Shown here piece after piece: positions 21,701 through 31,348 of a DNA stretch of 64,000 nucleotides. The notes under the pieces are model-generated. The model saw only the letters and a list, made by a program, of their open reading frames with translations. It was not told the DNA's origin and searched no databases. Source of the DNA: Peptostreptococcaceae bacterium VA2 (GTDB lineage: Bacteria > Bacillota > Clostridia > Peptostreptococcales > Peptostreptococcaceae); contig JMMB01000007.1 of the NCBI GenBank assembly GCA_000686145.1, positions 434,001 through 498,000 of the forward strand, given 5' to 3'. Each line of letters starts with the position of its first letter. The stretch's first letter is position 1. Made by a program: the position numbers and the translations under genes.

Positions 21701-22996
21701 ATGAAAAATGAAAAATCACTAAAGATATATGAGGAAGCAGTAAAGTATATACCAGGAGGGGTTAACAGTCCTGTTAGAGCATTTAAATCAGTAGGTTTAG
21801 ACCCTATTTTTATAGATAGCGCTCATGGAAGTAGAATATATGATGTAGATGGAAATGAATATATAGACTATATTTGTTCTTGGGGCCCACTTATGTTAGG
21901 ACATAGCCCAAAAGAAATAGTACAAGGTATTGAAGAAGTAGTAGCTAAAGGAACAAGTTATGGAGTGCCTACAGAAATAGAAGTAGATATGGCAAAAATA
22001 ATAGTAGAGGCTTATCCTGCAATAGATCAAGTGCGTATGGTTAACTCTGGAACAGAAGCAACAATGAGTGCTTTAAGAGTAGCTAGAGCGTACACAAATA
22101 GAAATAAAATATTAAAATTTGAAGGATGTTACCATGGACATTCAGATGCCTTACTAGTTAAATCAGGATCTGGAACAATTACATATGGAGTACCTACAAG
22201 CCCAGGAGTACCAGATGATGTTGTTAAAGATACTTTAGTATGTAGATATAATGATTTAGATGCAGTAAGAGAAATATTCAAAAATCAAGGTCATGAAATA
22301 GCTGCAATAATAGTAGAAACAGTAGCAGGTAATATGGGTGTAGTTCCTGGTACACAAGAATTTTTACAATTATTAAGAGATATAACTAAAGAGTACAACA
22401 CTGTTTTAATATTTGATGAAGTAATAACTGGATTCAGATTAAATTACAGCAGTTCAATTGGATACTTTGGAATAAAGCCAGATATGGTTTGCTTTGGAAA
22501 AATAATAGGAGCAGGACTTCCAGTTGGAGCTTATGGTGGAACTAAAGAAATAATGAGCATGGTATCTCCTGTTGGACCTGTTTATCAAGCGGGAACATTA
22601 TCAGGTAACCCATTAGCTATGTATATGGGTAAAAAGAACTTAGAAATACTAAGAGACAATCCACAAATATATTTAGAATTAGAAGAAAAAGCTAAAAGAT
22701 TAGAAGCAGGACTAAGAAATAACATAGAAAAATTAGGATTAAATTATACTATAAATAGAGCTGGTTCATTAGTTTGTTTATTCTTTGCACAAGGTCCTAT
22801 AAATAATTATGATGATGTAACTAAATGCGATGTTGAAAAATTTAACAAATACTTTAAAGAGTTAATAAATAGAGGAATTCTTTTAGCTCCGACTCAATTT
22901 GAAGCAATGTTTTTATCAAATGCTCATACAAATGAAGATATTGATTATACTATAAACGCTAGTTACGAAGCATTAAAAGCAGCACACAATCTTTAA
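21701..22996 (+). CDS. hemL: Glutamate-1-semialdehyde 2,1-aminomutase
   Basis: HemL converts glutamate-1-semialdehyde to 5-aminolevulinate and accepts the unstable product of HemA directly. This 431-residue class III PLP enzyme shows PGGVNSPVRAFK, NSGTEATMSALRVARA, FEGCYHGHSD, FDEVITGFR and the Schiff-base lysine Lys267 in CFGKIIGAGLPVGAYGG. Length and motifs are normal. It follows hemA by 18 bases with an AGGAGG ribosome-binding site. With hemB, hemC and cobA/hemD about 17-20 kb further on, it completes the path to uroporphyrinogen III. Confidence 0.95.
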   Translation: MKNEKSLKIYEEAVKYIPGGVNSPVRAFKSVGLDPIFIDSAHGSRIYDVDGNEYIDYICSWGPLMLGHSPKEIVQGIEEVVAKGTSYGVPTEIEVDMAKIIVEAYPAIDQVRMVNSGTEATMSALRVARAYTNRNKILKFEGCYHGHSDALLVKSGSGTITYGVPTSPGVPDDVVKDTLVCRYNDLDAVREIFKNQGHEIAAIIVETVAGNMGVVPGTQEFLQLLRDITKEYNTVLIFDEVITGFRLNYSSSIGYFGIKPDMVCFGKIIGAGLPVGAYGGTKEIMSMVSPVGPVYQAGTLSGNPLAMYMGKKNLEILRDNPQIYLELEEKAKRLEAGLRNNIEKLGLNYTINRAGSLVCLFFAQGPINNYDDVTKCDVEKFNKYFKELINRGILLAPTQFEAMFLSNAHTNEDIDYTINASYEALKAAHNL

Positions 22997-23020
22997 GAAT
23001 GTTAATGAGAGGGAAATTAA

Positions 23021-24067
23021 ATGAATTTACTAGAAAATATATCAAAAAATATATATTCATTAGATGAAAAATATATTAATAAAGCAAAAGAAAGATTAGA
23101 CAAACTTATAAAGCCTGTTGGCAGCCTTGGGAAGATAGAAGACATTTGTATGCAATTAGCAGGGATATATGGAAGTGAAAAATTTGATACGTCTAAAAAA
23201 GCAATAATAGCTTTTGCAGGAGATCATGGAGTTTATGAGGAAGGTGTAGCACCAGACCCTCAAAGCATAACATATCTTCAATTTCCTAATTTTGCAAAAG
23301 GATTATGTGGAGTAGGAACATTAAGTAAATTTGTAGGTGCTGATGTAGTAGCAGTAGATGTAGGTATAAATTGTGACCATAAATTAGAAGGTGTTCTAGA
23401 TTATAAAATTAGAAAAGGAACATCAAATATGGCTAAAGGACCTGCCATGAGTAGAGAAGAAGCCATAAAATGTTTAGAAATTGGTATAGAAGTAGCAGAA
23501 GAATGTATAGAAAAAGGATATAAAGTTATAGGTATTGGAGAAATGGGAATATGTAATACTACTCCAAGTAGTGCTATAATATCAGTAATAGGTGATTGTG
23601 ATCCTTTAGAAGTAACTGGAATAGGAGCAGGATTAAAGAAAGAAAGAGTAGCACACAAAGCTAGTGTAATAAGAAAGTCTATAGAATTAAATAATCCAAA
23701 TCCAAATGATGCGATAGATATATTATCTAAGGTTGGAGGATTTGAAATAGGTGCTATGGCAGGTGTTGTATTGGGATGTAGTGCAAACAGAATACCTGTA
23801 GTTTTAGATGGATTTATATCTTATGCAGCAGCATTATTAGCATATAAGATAAACCCTAAATGTAGAGAGTATATGATAGCATCTCACTTATCAGCAGAAC
23901 CAGGAACTCAAAAATCTTTAGAAATAATAAATCTAAGTCCTGTACTTAACATGGATATGAGACTAGGTGAAGGTAGTGGAGCAGCTTTAGCATTTAATAT
24001 AATAGAAGCATCTAACTATACATATCAAAATATGGCTACATACGATGAAGTAGATCTAGGAAGATAG
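23021..24067 (+). CDS. cobT: Nicotinate-nucleotide-dimethylbenzimidazole phosphoribosyltransferase
   Basis: CobT activates the lower-ligand base by forming its alpha-ribotide phosphate. The 348-residue protein shows LIKPVGSLGKIEDI at the start, FAGDHGV, GIGEMGICNTTPSSA and the C-terminal GEGSGAALAF, in which Glu317 matches the known catalytic base of Salmonella CobT even in number. In anaerobes CobT may use bases other than dimethylbenzimidazole, and no synthesis genes for that base are seen here. It is the first of four genes (cobT-U-S-C) that assemble the nucleotide loop. Confidence 0.95.
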   Translation: MNLLENISKNIYSLDEKYINKAKERLDKLIKPVGSLGKIEDICMQLAGIYGSEKFDTSKKAIIAFAGDHGVYEEGVAPDPQSITYLQFPNFAKGLCGVGTLSKFVGADVVAVDVGINCDHKLEGVLDYKIRKGTSNMAKGPAMSREEAIKCLEIGIEVAEECIEKGYKVIGIGEMGICNTTPSSAIISVIGDCDPLEVTGIGAGLKKERVAHKASVIRKSIELNNPNPNDAIDILSKVGGFEIGAMAGVVLGCSANRIPVVLDGFISYAAALLAYKINPKCREYMIASHLSAEPGTQKSLEIINLSPVLNMDMRLGEGSGAALAFNIIEASNYTYQNMATYDEVDLGR

Positions 24068-24090
24068 GTATTTAAGATAGGAGAAATAAA

Positions 24091-24651
24091 ATGAGCAAAG
24101 TTATATTAGTAACAGGTGGAGCAAGATCTGGTAAAAGTAATTTTGCAGAACAATTATGTATAAATAGAAATAATGAGACTGCATATATAGCAACATCAAT
24201 ACCTTTTGATGATGAATTAAAAGATAGAGTAAAAAAACATAAAGAAAGTAGACCTCAAAATTGGAATACTTATGAAATATACAAAGATATTTATTCGATA
24301 ATTGAAGAAATATCTAACAAACATAAAACCGTTATATTAGATTGTGTAACATTATTGGTTAATAATTTGATGTTCACATATGAAATAGACATAGATAAAG
24401 CAAATCAAGATCAAATAAATAATTTAGAAATGTACATAAAAGATCAAGTTAATAAATTATTTGGAGAAATAAAAAAAACAGATTTATATTTTGTTGTAGT
24501 GACTAATGAACTAGGAATGGCAGTTGTTCCTGACAATAAACTAAGCAGAGTATATACAGATATTGTAGGTAGAATAAATCAATGCATAGCATCACAAAGT
24601 GATGAAGTATATTTTGTAGTAAGTGGTATACCTATGAAGATAAAGGGGTAG
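24091..24651 (+). CDS. cobU: Adenosylcobinamide kinase / adenosylcobinamide-phosphate guanylyltransferase
   Basis: CobU phosphorylates adenosylcobinamide and then transfers GMP to it, giving adenosylcobinamide-GDP for CobS. The 186-residue protein begins with the P-loop TGGARSGKS (residues 8-16) and has KKHKESRPQNW, in which His50 corresponds to the guanylylated histidine of Salmonella CobU. TNELGMAVVP and GRINQCIA follow, also typical. A GGAGAAA ribosome-binding site precedes the ATG, 23 bases after cobT. It ends 3 bases before cobS. Confidence 0.95.
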   Translation: MSKVILVTGGARSGKSNFAEQLCINRNNETAYIATSIPFDDELKDRVKKHKESRPQNWNTYEIYKDIYSIIEEISNKHKTVILDCVTLLVNNLMFTYEIDIDKANQDQINNLEMYIKDQVNKLFGEIKKTDLYFVVVTNELGMAVVPDNKLSRVYTDIVGRINQCIASQSDEVYFVVSGIPMKIKG

Positions 24652-24654
24652 ATT

Positions 24655-25419
24655 ATGAAAAGATTTATAGCAATACTTCAATTTATGACTAGGATACCTA
24701 TAAATATGGATGTAGGAATTGATGATGATTTTCATAAATCCTTAACATATTTTCCATTAGTTGGACTTGTATTAGGAGTATTATTGTTCTTAGTGGGGAC
24801 AGTATCAATGATAATATTTGATCCATTTATAACATCTATAATTATTACGTTATCATCAGTATTACTTACGGGAGGTCTTCATATTGATGGTCTAGGAGAT
24901 ACTTTTGATGCTATATATAGCTATAGAGATAAAGAAAAAATGTTAGAAATAATGAAAGATTCTAGATTAGGTACAAATTCGCTTTTAGCTATAACATTTG
25001 TAATCTTACTTAAAATTGGGTTTATATATAGTATTGTAAATGTAGGATGTATGTGGATGATAGTATTTATGCCAGTAATAGGTAGATTAGGTGTACTAAG
25101 ATTAACTTATAAAACAGTATCTCCAAGAGCTAAAGGTATGGGAAATATGTTTATAGGAAAATGTAGCACAAATATGTTTATAAGTGCTATATTATACACA
25201 ATAGCTATGATATTATTAATAGCGAAATTTATATTTTTAAGTGAATTCGAAATTATAATAAAAATACTTGGTTCTATAATAGTTGTTATTTTATTTAATC
25301 AGATATTTAAAAATCATATATATAAAAAAATTGATGGAGTAACAGGTGACATATTAGGATGTAGTATAGAACTTGGAGAAGTTATATATTTACTTTACAT
25401 ATACTTTATAATAGGTTAA
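24655..25419 (+). CDS. cobS: Adenosylcobinamide-GDP ribazoletransferase (cobalamin synthase)
   Basis: CobS joins adenosylcobinamide-GDP with alpha-ribazole (or its phosphate) at the membrane to give adenosylcobalamin (phosphate). The 254-residue integral membrane protein has about six helices. It carries the family motifs TRIPI near the N-terminus and GGLHIDGLGDTFDA (about residues 79-92), whose acidic residues bind magnesium, followed by DSRLGTNSLLAI. The C-terminal DGVTGDILGCSIELGE is also typical. It starts 3 bases after cobU, with AAGGGG in the end of that gene as ribosome-binding site. Confidence 0.95.
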   Translation: MKRFIAILQFMTRIPINMDVGIDDDFHKSLTYFPLVGLVLGVLLFLVGTVSMIIFDPFITSIIITLSSVLLTGGLHIDGLGDTFDAIYSYRDKEKMLEIMKDSRLGTNSLLAITFVILLKIGFIYSIVNVGCMWMIVFMPVIGRLGVLRLTYKTVSPRAKGMGNMFIGKCSTNMFISAILYTIAMILLIAKFIFLSEFEIIIKILGSIIVVILFNQIFKNHIYKKIDGVTGDILGCSIELGEVIYLLYIYFIIG

Positions 25420-25437
25420 TCTTAAAGAGGTGAGACT

Positions 25438-26040
25438 ATGACAAAATTAATTTTAGTAAGACATGCATTGACTACTGATAATCAAGATAACAAATTATCT
25501 GGACATATAGATAGTGTTGTAAGTGAGATAGGTAAAAAACAAATTGATAAGCTTACAACTTACTTGGAAAAAGTAGATATAGATAAAATTTATACTACTA
25601 CGTCATTAAGAACTAAAGATACAGTACAAAAAATAGCAAATTTTAAAAAAATAAATATAATACAAAAAGAAGCATTAAAGGAAATTAGCTTTGGCGATTT
25701 TGAAGGTATAACCTTTGAAAAAATAAAAAAAAATCACCCAAAAGAGTTTCAAGATATGATAGATAAAGGATATGAATATAAATACCCTAATGGAGAAAGT
25801 TTGATAGACTCCTACAACAGGGCGGCAAATGAAATAAGTGAAATAATTTTTGAAAATAAAGATAAGACAATACTTATATGTTCTCATGGAGGGACCATAA
25901 GAAATATAATAACTTACCTTATATCAAATAGTTATGAGTATCACTGGAATTTTAAAATTGATAATGCATCAGTTACAATTTTAGAGGTGGAAAATGGTTT
26001 TACTGTTGTAGATACTATGAATAACACAAGTTTTATTTAG
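25438..26040 (+). CDS. cobC: Alpha-ribazole phosphatase (histidine phosphatase family)
   Basis: A 200-residue phosphoglycerate-mutase-like phosphatase. The phosphate-accepting histidine is His9 in LVRHALTT, and the second conserved histidine is in ICSHGGTIRNII. The family is broad, but its place directly after cobT, cobU and cobS supports alpha-ribazole-5-phosphate (or adenosylcobalamin-5-phosphate) as substrate, completing the nucleotide loop. AGAGGTGAG precedes the ATG. No terminator lies between this gene and the cobalamin riboswitch that begins about 25 bases downstream, so transcripts from hemA probably run into the riboswitch. Confidence 0.85.
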   Translation: MTKLILVRHALTTDNQDNKLSGHIDSVVSEIGKKQIDKLTTYLEKVDIDKIYTTTSLRTKDTVQKIANFKKINIIQKEALKEISFGDFEGITFEKIKKNHPKEFQDMIDKGYEYKYPNGESLIDSYNRAANEISEIIFENKDKTILICSHGGTIRNIITYLISNSYEYHWNFKIDNASVTILEVENGFTVVDTMNNTSFI

Positions 26041-26065
26041 CCTTCAAAAATCGAATATTAGATTA

Positions 26066-26246
26066 AAATAGGTTCTTATAGATTAAAAGGGAAAAAGGTT
26101 AAATGCCTTTGCAGCCCCCGCTACTGTAAAACTGACGAAACTATAAACGCCACTGTCACTTGACGGGAAGGTATAGGAGTAGGATGAAGTTGAGCCAGGA
26201 TACCTGCCTAATTTAATTGATTAATGAGATCTTCGGGGTGAAGGTT
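26066..26246 (+). ncRNA. Cobalamin riboswitch 1
   Basis: The leader carries the conserved GCAGCCCCCGCTACTGTA (26111-26128) and the B12 box AGCCAGGATACCTGCCT (26193-26209), with GGTTCTTAT near its start and CTTCGGGGTGAAGG near its end. These are the defining elements of the cobalamin riboswitch. It is followed by a perfect terminator and then cbiP, so adenosylcobalamin or a related corrinoid is expected to reduce expression of the cbi genes by premature termination. Confidence 0.95.
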
Positions 26247-26269
26247 TTTATTTGATACATTATAAAATA

Positions 26270-26305
26270 AAAGACCTAACTCTAGATAGAGTTGGGTCTT
26301 TTTTA
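26270..26305 (+). terminator. Riboswitch-controlled terminator
   Basis: A 13-bp stem (AAGACCTAACTCT with AGAGTTGGGTCTT, loop AGAT) followed by a run of T. It lies between riboswitch 1 and the cbiP start at 26339, the position expected for the expression platform of a transcriptional OFF switch. Confidence 0.9.
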
Positions 26306-26338
26306 ATATTAGAAAATTTAAATAAAGGGTGTGAAATT

Positions 26339-27874
26339 ATGGGTAAAAAAATAATGTTACAAGGTACTGCGTCTAATGTTGGAAAAAGTGTTTTAACAGC
26401 TGGTTTATGTAGAGTATTTAAACAAGATGGTTATAGTGTTGCACCATTCAAATCTCAAAATATGGCATTAAATTCTTTTATAACAAAAGAAGGTCTTGAA
26501 ATGGGAAGAGCTCAAGTATTTCAAGCTGAAGCAGCAGGAATTGAACCAGTAGCAGATATGAACCCTATATTATTGAAACCATCTGGAAATCATAGATGCC
26601 AAGTAATAGTAAGGGGTAAAGTAAGAGAAGATATGTCTTCGTCAGACTATCACACATATAAGCCTGAGTTATCAAAAGAATTAAAAACTATATTTGAAAA
26701 ATTTAGTAATAATCACGATATAGTAGTTATGGAAGGTGCTGGAAGTAGTGCTGAAATAAATTTAAGAGAACATGATATTGCTAATATGGGAATGGCAGAA
26801 ATAGCAGATGCACCTGTAATAATAGTAGGGGATATAGATAGAGGAGGAGTATTTGCTTCTTTAGCAGGCACAATGCTTTTATTAAGTGAAGAAGAAAGAA
26901 AAAGAGTAAAGGGAGTAATAATAAATAAATTTAGAGGAAGAAAAGAACTTTTATATGATGGAGTTAAAATGCTTGAAGAAATAATAAAAGTTCCTGTGCT
27001 TGGGGTTATTCCTTATAGTGATATAAAAATAGAAGATGAAGACAGTGTAACAACTAAATTCAAAACTAAAATGGATAAAAATGATGTACATATTGAAATA
27101 GTTAGAACACCACATATGTCTAATTTTACAGATTTTAATATATTTGAAACACAAGAAGACGTTAGTATTAGATATGTTGATTATGGAGAAGCGCTAGGAA
27201 ATCCTGATATGGTAATAATACCGGGAAGTAAAAGTACAATAGATGACTTAAAATACATAAGAGAAAATGGGCTAGAAGATCAAATAAAAGAATTACAAAA
27301 AAGAGGTAAATTAATATTTGGAATCTGTGGGGGTTATCAAATGTTAGGTAACAAGCTTAAAGATCCATATCATGTAGAAGGTGAAGTAGAGGAATTTGAT
27401 GGAATTGGGCTTTTAGATAATGAAACTACTTTTGAAAAAGAAAAAGTAACAACTCAAGTAGGAGCTACAATATATGATGGGCTTAGCGGATATATGGCTA
27501 ATCTTGGAGGGAAAAAAGTAAAAGGTTATGAAATACATATGGGGAAAAGCAAAATTGGTGAAAATGTAAATGATTTAAACATGATTAATAAAAAACTAGA
27601 AGAAGATGTTAATTATCCAGAAGGAAGTGTAAACAAAGAAGGTAATGTAGTAGGAACTTATCTTCACGGTATATTTGATGATATTGATTTTACAAGAGGA
27701 ATATTAAATAACATAAGAGTTAAAAAAGGATTAGAAAAGATACAAAGTAGGGTAACTTCATTTAATGAATTTAAACAAAAAGAATACGACAAATTAGCAG
27801 ATTTATTAAGAGAACATTTAGATATAGAAAAAATTTATAAGATAATGGAAGATCATGAAAATACAAAAAAATAA
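26339..27874 (+). CDS. cbiP: Adenosylcobyric acid synthase (glutamine-hydrolysing)
   Basis: CbiP (CobQ) amidates four carboxyl side chains of adenosylcobyrinate a,c-diamide using glutamine and ATP. From the ATG at 26339 (AAGGGTGTG ribosome-binding site) the protein has 511 residues. It has an N-terminal P-loop GTASNVGKS (residues 9-17), QNMALNSF, and a C-terminal class I-like glutaminase domain with nucleophile Cys330 in [10 protein letters not shown] and a YLHGIF histidine. An upstream TTG at 26252 in the same frame lies before the riboswitch terminator and is not a credible start. First gene controlled by riboswitch 1. Confidence 0.95.
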   Translation: MGKKIMLQGTASNVGKSVLTAGLCRVFKQDGYSVAPFKSQNMALNSFITKEGLEMGRAQVFQAEAAGIEPVADMNPILLKPSGNHRCQVIVRGKVREDMSSSDYHTYKPELSKELKTIFEKFSNNHDIVVMEGAGSSAEINLREHDIANMGMAEIADAPVIIVGDIDRGGVFASLAGTMLLLSEEERKRVKGVIINKFRGRKELLYDGVKMLEEIIKVPVLGVIPYSDIKIEDEDSVTTKFKTKMDKNDVHIEIVRTPHMSNFTDFNIFETQEDVSIRYVDYGEALGNPDMVIIPGSKSTIDDLKYIRENGLEDQIKELQKRGKLIFGICGGYQMLGNKLKDPYHVEGEVEEFDGIGLLDNETTFEKEKVTTQVGATIYDGLSGYMANLGGKKVKGYEIHMGKSKIGENVNDLNMINKKLEEDVNYPEGSVNKEGNVVGTYLHGIFDDIDFTRGILNNIRVKKGLEKIQSRVTSFNEFKQKEYDKLADLLREHLDIEKIYKIMEDHENTKK

Positions 27875-27910
27875 AATTATAAAAATAAATTTAAATAGTA
27901 GGGGATATTT

Positions 27911-29275
27911 ATGAGAAAAATTTTGATTGCAGGAACTAATAGTGGTGTAGGAAAGACAACTATATCCTTAGGAATTATGCAGGCTATTACAAAAAGAAAT
28001 ATGAAAGTCCAGCCGTATAAAGTTGGACCTGACTATATAGATCCTTCGTATCATACATTTATAACTAATAGATACTCAAGAAACTTAGATTCATATATGT
28101 TAGATGATGAAAAAATAAAGTATGTATTTAATAAATCATCACAAGATGCAGACATATCAATAGTTGAAGGTGTAATGGGGCTTTTTGATGGTATAGGAAT
28201 AGATTTAGATAATTGCACTAGTTCTCATACATCTAAAATTTTAAAAGCACCAGTTATATTGGTTATAAACGGTAAAGCTATGGCAGCATCTAGTGCAGCG
28301 ATGGTACTTGGATATAAACAAATTGATAAAGATGTAGATATAAAAGGTGTAATAGTTAATAATGTTAAAACTAAAACCCATTATGAAATAATAAAACAAT
28401 CAATAGAAACATATTGTGATGTAGAGGTTTTGGGATATTTTCCTCCTAATGATGAGTTTTCATTAGACTCAAGACATTTAGGACTAGTACCTAGTGTAGA
28501 AATAGATTGTTTAAAAACTAAATTTGATAATTTAGCAGATGAAATAGAAAAGTATATAGATATAGATAGAATACTAGAAATATCACAAACTGAAGAAGTT
28601 GAAAGTGACTTTGATCTACTACCTTTTATAAAAGAAAATAAATTGGAAAATAAAACAATAGCTATAGCATATGACAAAGCTTTTAATTTTTACTATAGAG
28701 AAAATATAGAGTTACTACAAGGGTTAGGACTAAATGTAAAATACTTTAGCCCACTAAAAGGTAAGGAAGTACCAAATTGTGATTACATATATATTGGTGG
28801 AGGTTTCCCAGAAATATTTGCTAAAGAACTAGAGCTTAATGAAAGTATGAGGCAATCTATAAAAAAAGCTCATGAAAATAACATACCTATATACGCTGAA
28901 TGCGGTGGGTTAATGTATTTAGGAGAAAAACTTATAGATCAAGAAAATAAAGAATGTAGTATGGTAGGGATACTTAAAGGATATAGCGAGATGACACCTT
29001 CTTTAAAAAGATTTGGGTATTGTTATGGAATATCTAAAGTAGAAACTATTTTATCTAAAAAAGGTGAAATCATAAAAGGTCATGAGTTTCATCACTCAGT
29101 TTTTCAAACTAAAGAAGAATGTGCTTATACAATGAGAAAAGAAAGAGATAAAAAAATAGTTGATGAATGGGAAGGTGGATATAGCAAAAATAATACTTTA
29201 GCTACTTATCTACACACACATTTTTATAATAACTTAGATTGTATAAAGAATTTTTTAGAAAAAGGAAATAAGTAA
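27911..29275 (+). CDS. cbiA: Cobyrinate a,c-diamide synthase
   Basis: CbiA amidates the a and c side chains of cobyrinate, using glutamine and ATP. The 454-residue protein has the P-loop GTNSGVGKT (residues 8-16), YKVGPDYIDPSYH, and a C-terminal glutaminase domain with Cys331 in YAECGGLMYL, close in position to the known catalytic Cys330 of Salmonella CbiA. EFHHS and TYLHTHF follow. It resembles CbiP in domain order, but the YIDPSYH signature separates the two. AGTAGGGG precedes the ATG. It ends one base before cbiB. Confidence 0.95.
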   Translation: MRKILIAGTNSGVGKTTISLGIMQAITKRNMKVQPYKVGPDYIDPSYHTFITNRYSRNLDSYMLDDEKIKYVFNKSSQDADISIVEGVMGLFDGIGIDLDNCTSSHTSKILKAPVILVINGKAMAASSAAMVLGYKQIDKDVDIKGVIVNNVKTKTHYEIIKQSIETYCDVEVLGYFPPNDEFSLDSRHLGLVPSVEIDCLKTKFDNLADEIEKYIDIDRILEISQTEEVESDFDLLPFIKENKLENKTIAIAYDKAFNFYYRENIELLQGLGLNVKYFSPLKGKEVPNCDYIYIGGGFPEIFAKELELNESMRQSIKKAHENNIPIYAECGGLMYLGEKLIDQENKECSMVGILKGYSEMTPSLKRFGYCYGISKVETILSKKGEIIKGHEFHHSVFQTKEECAYTMRKERDKKIVDEWEGGYSKNNTLATYLHTHFYNNLDCIKNFLEKGNK

Positions 29276-29276
29276 T

Positions 29277-30221
29277 ATGAATATACTATCTATTTACATA
29301 GGTTACGTAATGGATTTAATCATAGGAGATCCGTATTCTTTTCCTCATCCAGTTAGATACATTGGAAAATTGATAAAAATAACTGAAAATAAAATAAGAA
29401 AAATAGCTAAAACTGATAAAAATTTAAAAACAGGTGGATTTGTATTATGGTTTGTTACAGTAGGAATAACTTACTTAGTTACATATTTAATAGTTAAATT
29501 AAGTAGTTTTGTTCCAGGTGGTTTTTTAATAGTAAATTCAATTTTAATTTACACAACACTTGCTACTAAATGTTTAAAAGATGAAGCTGTAAAAATATAT
29601 AAAGTGTTAAAAAGCAAAGATATAGAAAGATCTAGAATTCAATTATCTTATATAGTAGGAAGAGATACTACAAGTTTAGATGAATGTGAAATAATTAGAG
29701 CAACCGTAGAAACAGTAGCAGAAAATACTGTTGATGGAATAATTGCACCAATGTTTTATGCTTTTATAGGTGGAGCACCACTTGCAATGGCTTATAAAGC
29801 TATAAATACACTAGATTCTACTGTAGGATATAAAAATGAAAAGTATATGAATTTGGGATTTGCATCAGCAAAGATTGATGATATTGCAAACTATATACCT
29901 GCTAGAATTTCTGTTTTATTAATCACAATAGGAAGTTTAATATTAGGATATGATTATAAAAGTTGTTTTAAAATTTCAATTAGAGATAGAAAAAATCATA
30001 AAAGTCCAAACTGTGCATACTCAGAAGGTGCAGTTGCAGGAGCTTTAGGAGTACAATTAGGTGGAACTAATATATACTTTGGTAAAGAAGTGTATAAGCC
30101 AACTATAGGAGATAAAATTAGAAAAATTGAGATAGAAGATATAGTTAGAACAAATAAAATAATGTATGCTACTTCAATTACTTCAATAGTAATATTTACA
30201 GCGCTGTTTATGGTTTTATAA
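29277..30221 (+). CDS. cbiB: Adenosylcobinamide-phosphate synthase
   Basis: CbiB attaches aminopropanol phosphate (made by CobD) to adenosylcobyrate at the membrane. The 314-residue protein has about five membrane helices and the family motifs MDLIIGDPYSFPHPVRYIG at the N-terminus, VGRDTTSLDECEIIRATVET and DGIIAPMFYA, followed by INTLDSTVGYKN. C-terminal SPNCAYSEGAVAGALGVQLGG is also typical. It follows cbiA by one base, so translation is coupled. Confidence 0.95.
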   Translation: MNILSIYIGYVMDLIIGDPYSFPHPVRYIGKLIKITENKIRKIAKTDKNLKTGGFVLWFVTVGITYLVTYLIVKLSSFVPGGFLIVNSILIYTTLATKCLKDEAVKIYKVLKSKDIERSRIQLSYIVGRDTTSLDECEIIRATVETVAENTVDGIIAPMFYAFIGGAPLAMAYKAINTLDSTVGYKNEKYMNLGFASAKIDDIANYIPARISVLLITIGSLILGYDYKSCFKISIRDRKNHKSPNCAYSEGAVAGALGVQLGGTNIYFGKEVYKPTIGDKIRKIEIEDIVRTNKIMYATSITSIVIFTALFMVL

Positions 30222-30275
30222 AAACTTACATTGGCAGATTAACGATATAGTGAGTTTATTTGAGGGGTGAGATAT

Positions 30276-31346
30276 ATGAAAGATTTAGGGCATGGTGCTA
30301 ATGTAGAACATATAGCGAAATTGTACGATAAAAATCCAAGAGACATAATAGATTTTAGTTCAAATATAAATCCAAAAGTAATACAAAATTTAGAAAAATA
30401 CATATTAGAAGGATTAGAAGAGTGTAGAAGTTATCCAGATATAAATTACACTAATTTAAAAAATAATATATCAAAATATATAAATGTAAAATCAGATTTT
30501 ATAATACCTGGCAATGGAGCTACAGAGATAATCTACTTATTAATGAAAAGTATAGGAAAGAAAATAGCTATATTAAATCCCACCTTTTCAGAATATGAAA
30601 GAAGTGCTAAATTAAGTGGATTAGAAGTTATAAATTTAGAGTTAGATGAAAAAAATCAGTTTTCTATAGATTTAGATTATATAAAATCAAATATAGAAAA
30701 ATTTGATAGCTTATTTGTATGTAATCCTAATAATCCAAATGGTAAAGTTAAATATTTAAAAGAATTATTAGATTTAATGAAAGCAAACAATAAATTACTT
30801 ATAATTGATGAAACTTTTATGGAATTTGTGGGAGATGAAGAAAAATACAGTTTAGTAAAATTCATAGATAAATATGAAAATTTATTTATACTAAAAGCTG
30901 TCACAAAGTTTTTTGGAATGCCAGGATTAAGACTTGGATATGGATTAACTAGCAATAAAGAAATAATAGAAAAAATTTATAACTACAAAGAGCCATGGAC
31001 AATAAATTCTTTTGCAGATACGTTATCTAACTACATTTTTGAAGATGAAAAATATATAAAAGATAGCAAAGACTACTATATAAATGAACGAAAATATATG
31101 TTACAAGAGTTAAGAAACATAAAGAATATAGTAGTATATAACAGCGATACAAATTTTTTATTAATTAGACTTAATACTAAGAGGGCAAACGAAATAAAAG
31201 TCGAATTATTAATAAAAGGGAATATTCTTGTAAGAGATGCATCGAATTTTATATGTTTAGATGATAGTTATATAAGAGTAGCTATAAAATCTCATGAAGA
31301 AAATAAAATCCTTATAAAATATATGAAAGATTTATTAGGAGATTAA
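30276..31346 (+). CDS. cobD: L-threonine-O-3-phosphate decarboxylase
   Basis: CobD is a PLP decarboxylase that makes (R)-1-amino-2-propanol O-2-phosphate for CbiB. From the ATG at 30276 it has 356 residues; an in-frame GTG at 30267 forms part of the GAGGGGTG ribosome-binding site. It shows LGHGANVEHIA, DFSSNINP, PGNGATEIIYLL, NPNNPNGK, DETFMEF and the PLP lysine Lys211 in AVTKFFGMPGLRLGYG. It resembles histidinol-phosphate aminotransferases, but the N-terminal HGA motif and its place next to pduX and cbiB favour CobD. Together with PduX it makes the linker from free threonine. Confidence 0.92.
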   Translation: MKDLGHGANVEHIAKLYDKNPRDIIDFSSNINPKVIQNLEKYILEGLEECRSYPDINYTNLKNNISKYINVKSDFIIPGNGATEIIYLLMKSIGKKIAILNPTFSEYERSAKLSGLEVINLELDEKNQFSIDLDYIKSNIEKFDSLFVCNPNNPNGKVKYLKELLDLMKANNKLLIIDETFMEFVGDEEKYSLVKFIDKYENLFILKAVTKFFGMPGLRLGYGLTSNKEIIEKIYNYKEPWTINSFADTLSNYIFEDEKYIKDSKDYYINERKYMLQELRNIKNIVVYNSDTNFLLIRLNTKRANEIKVELLIKGNILVRDASNFICLDDSYIRVAIKSHEENKILIKYMKDLLGD

Positions 31347-31348
31347 AT

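Noticed and set aside
26252-26338. Upstream extension of cbiP from a TTG
   Set aside because: It would be translated across the riboswitch terminator. The ATG at 26339 has a ribosome-binding site and starts at the conserved P-loop region.
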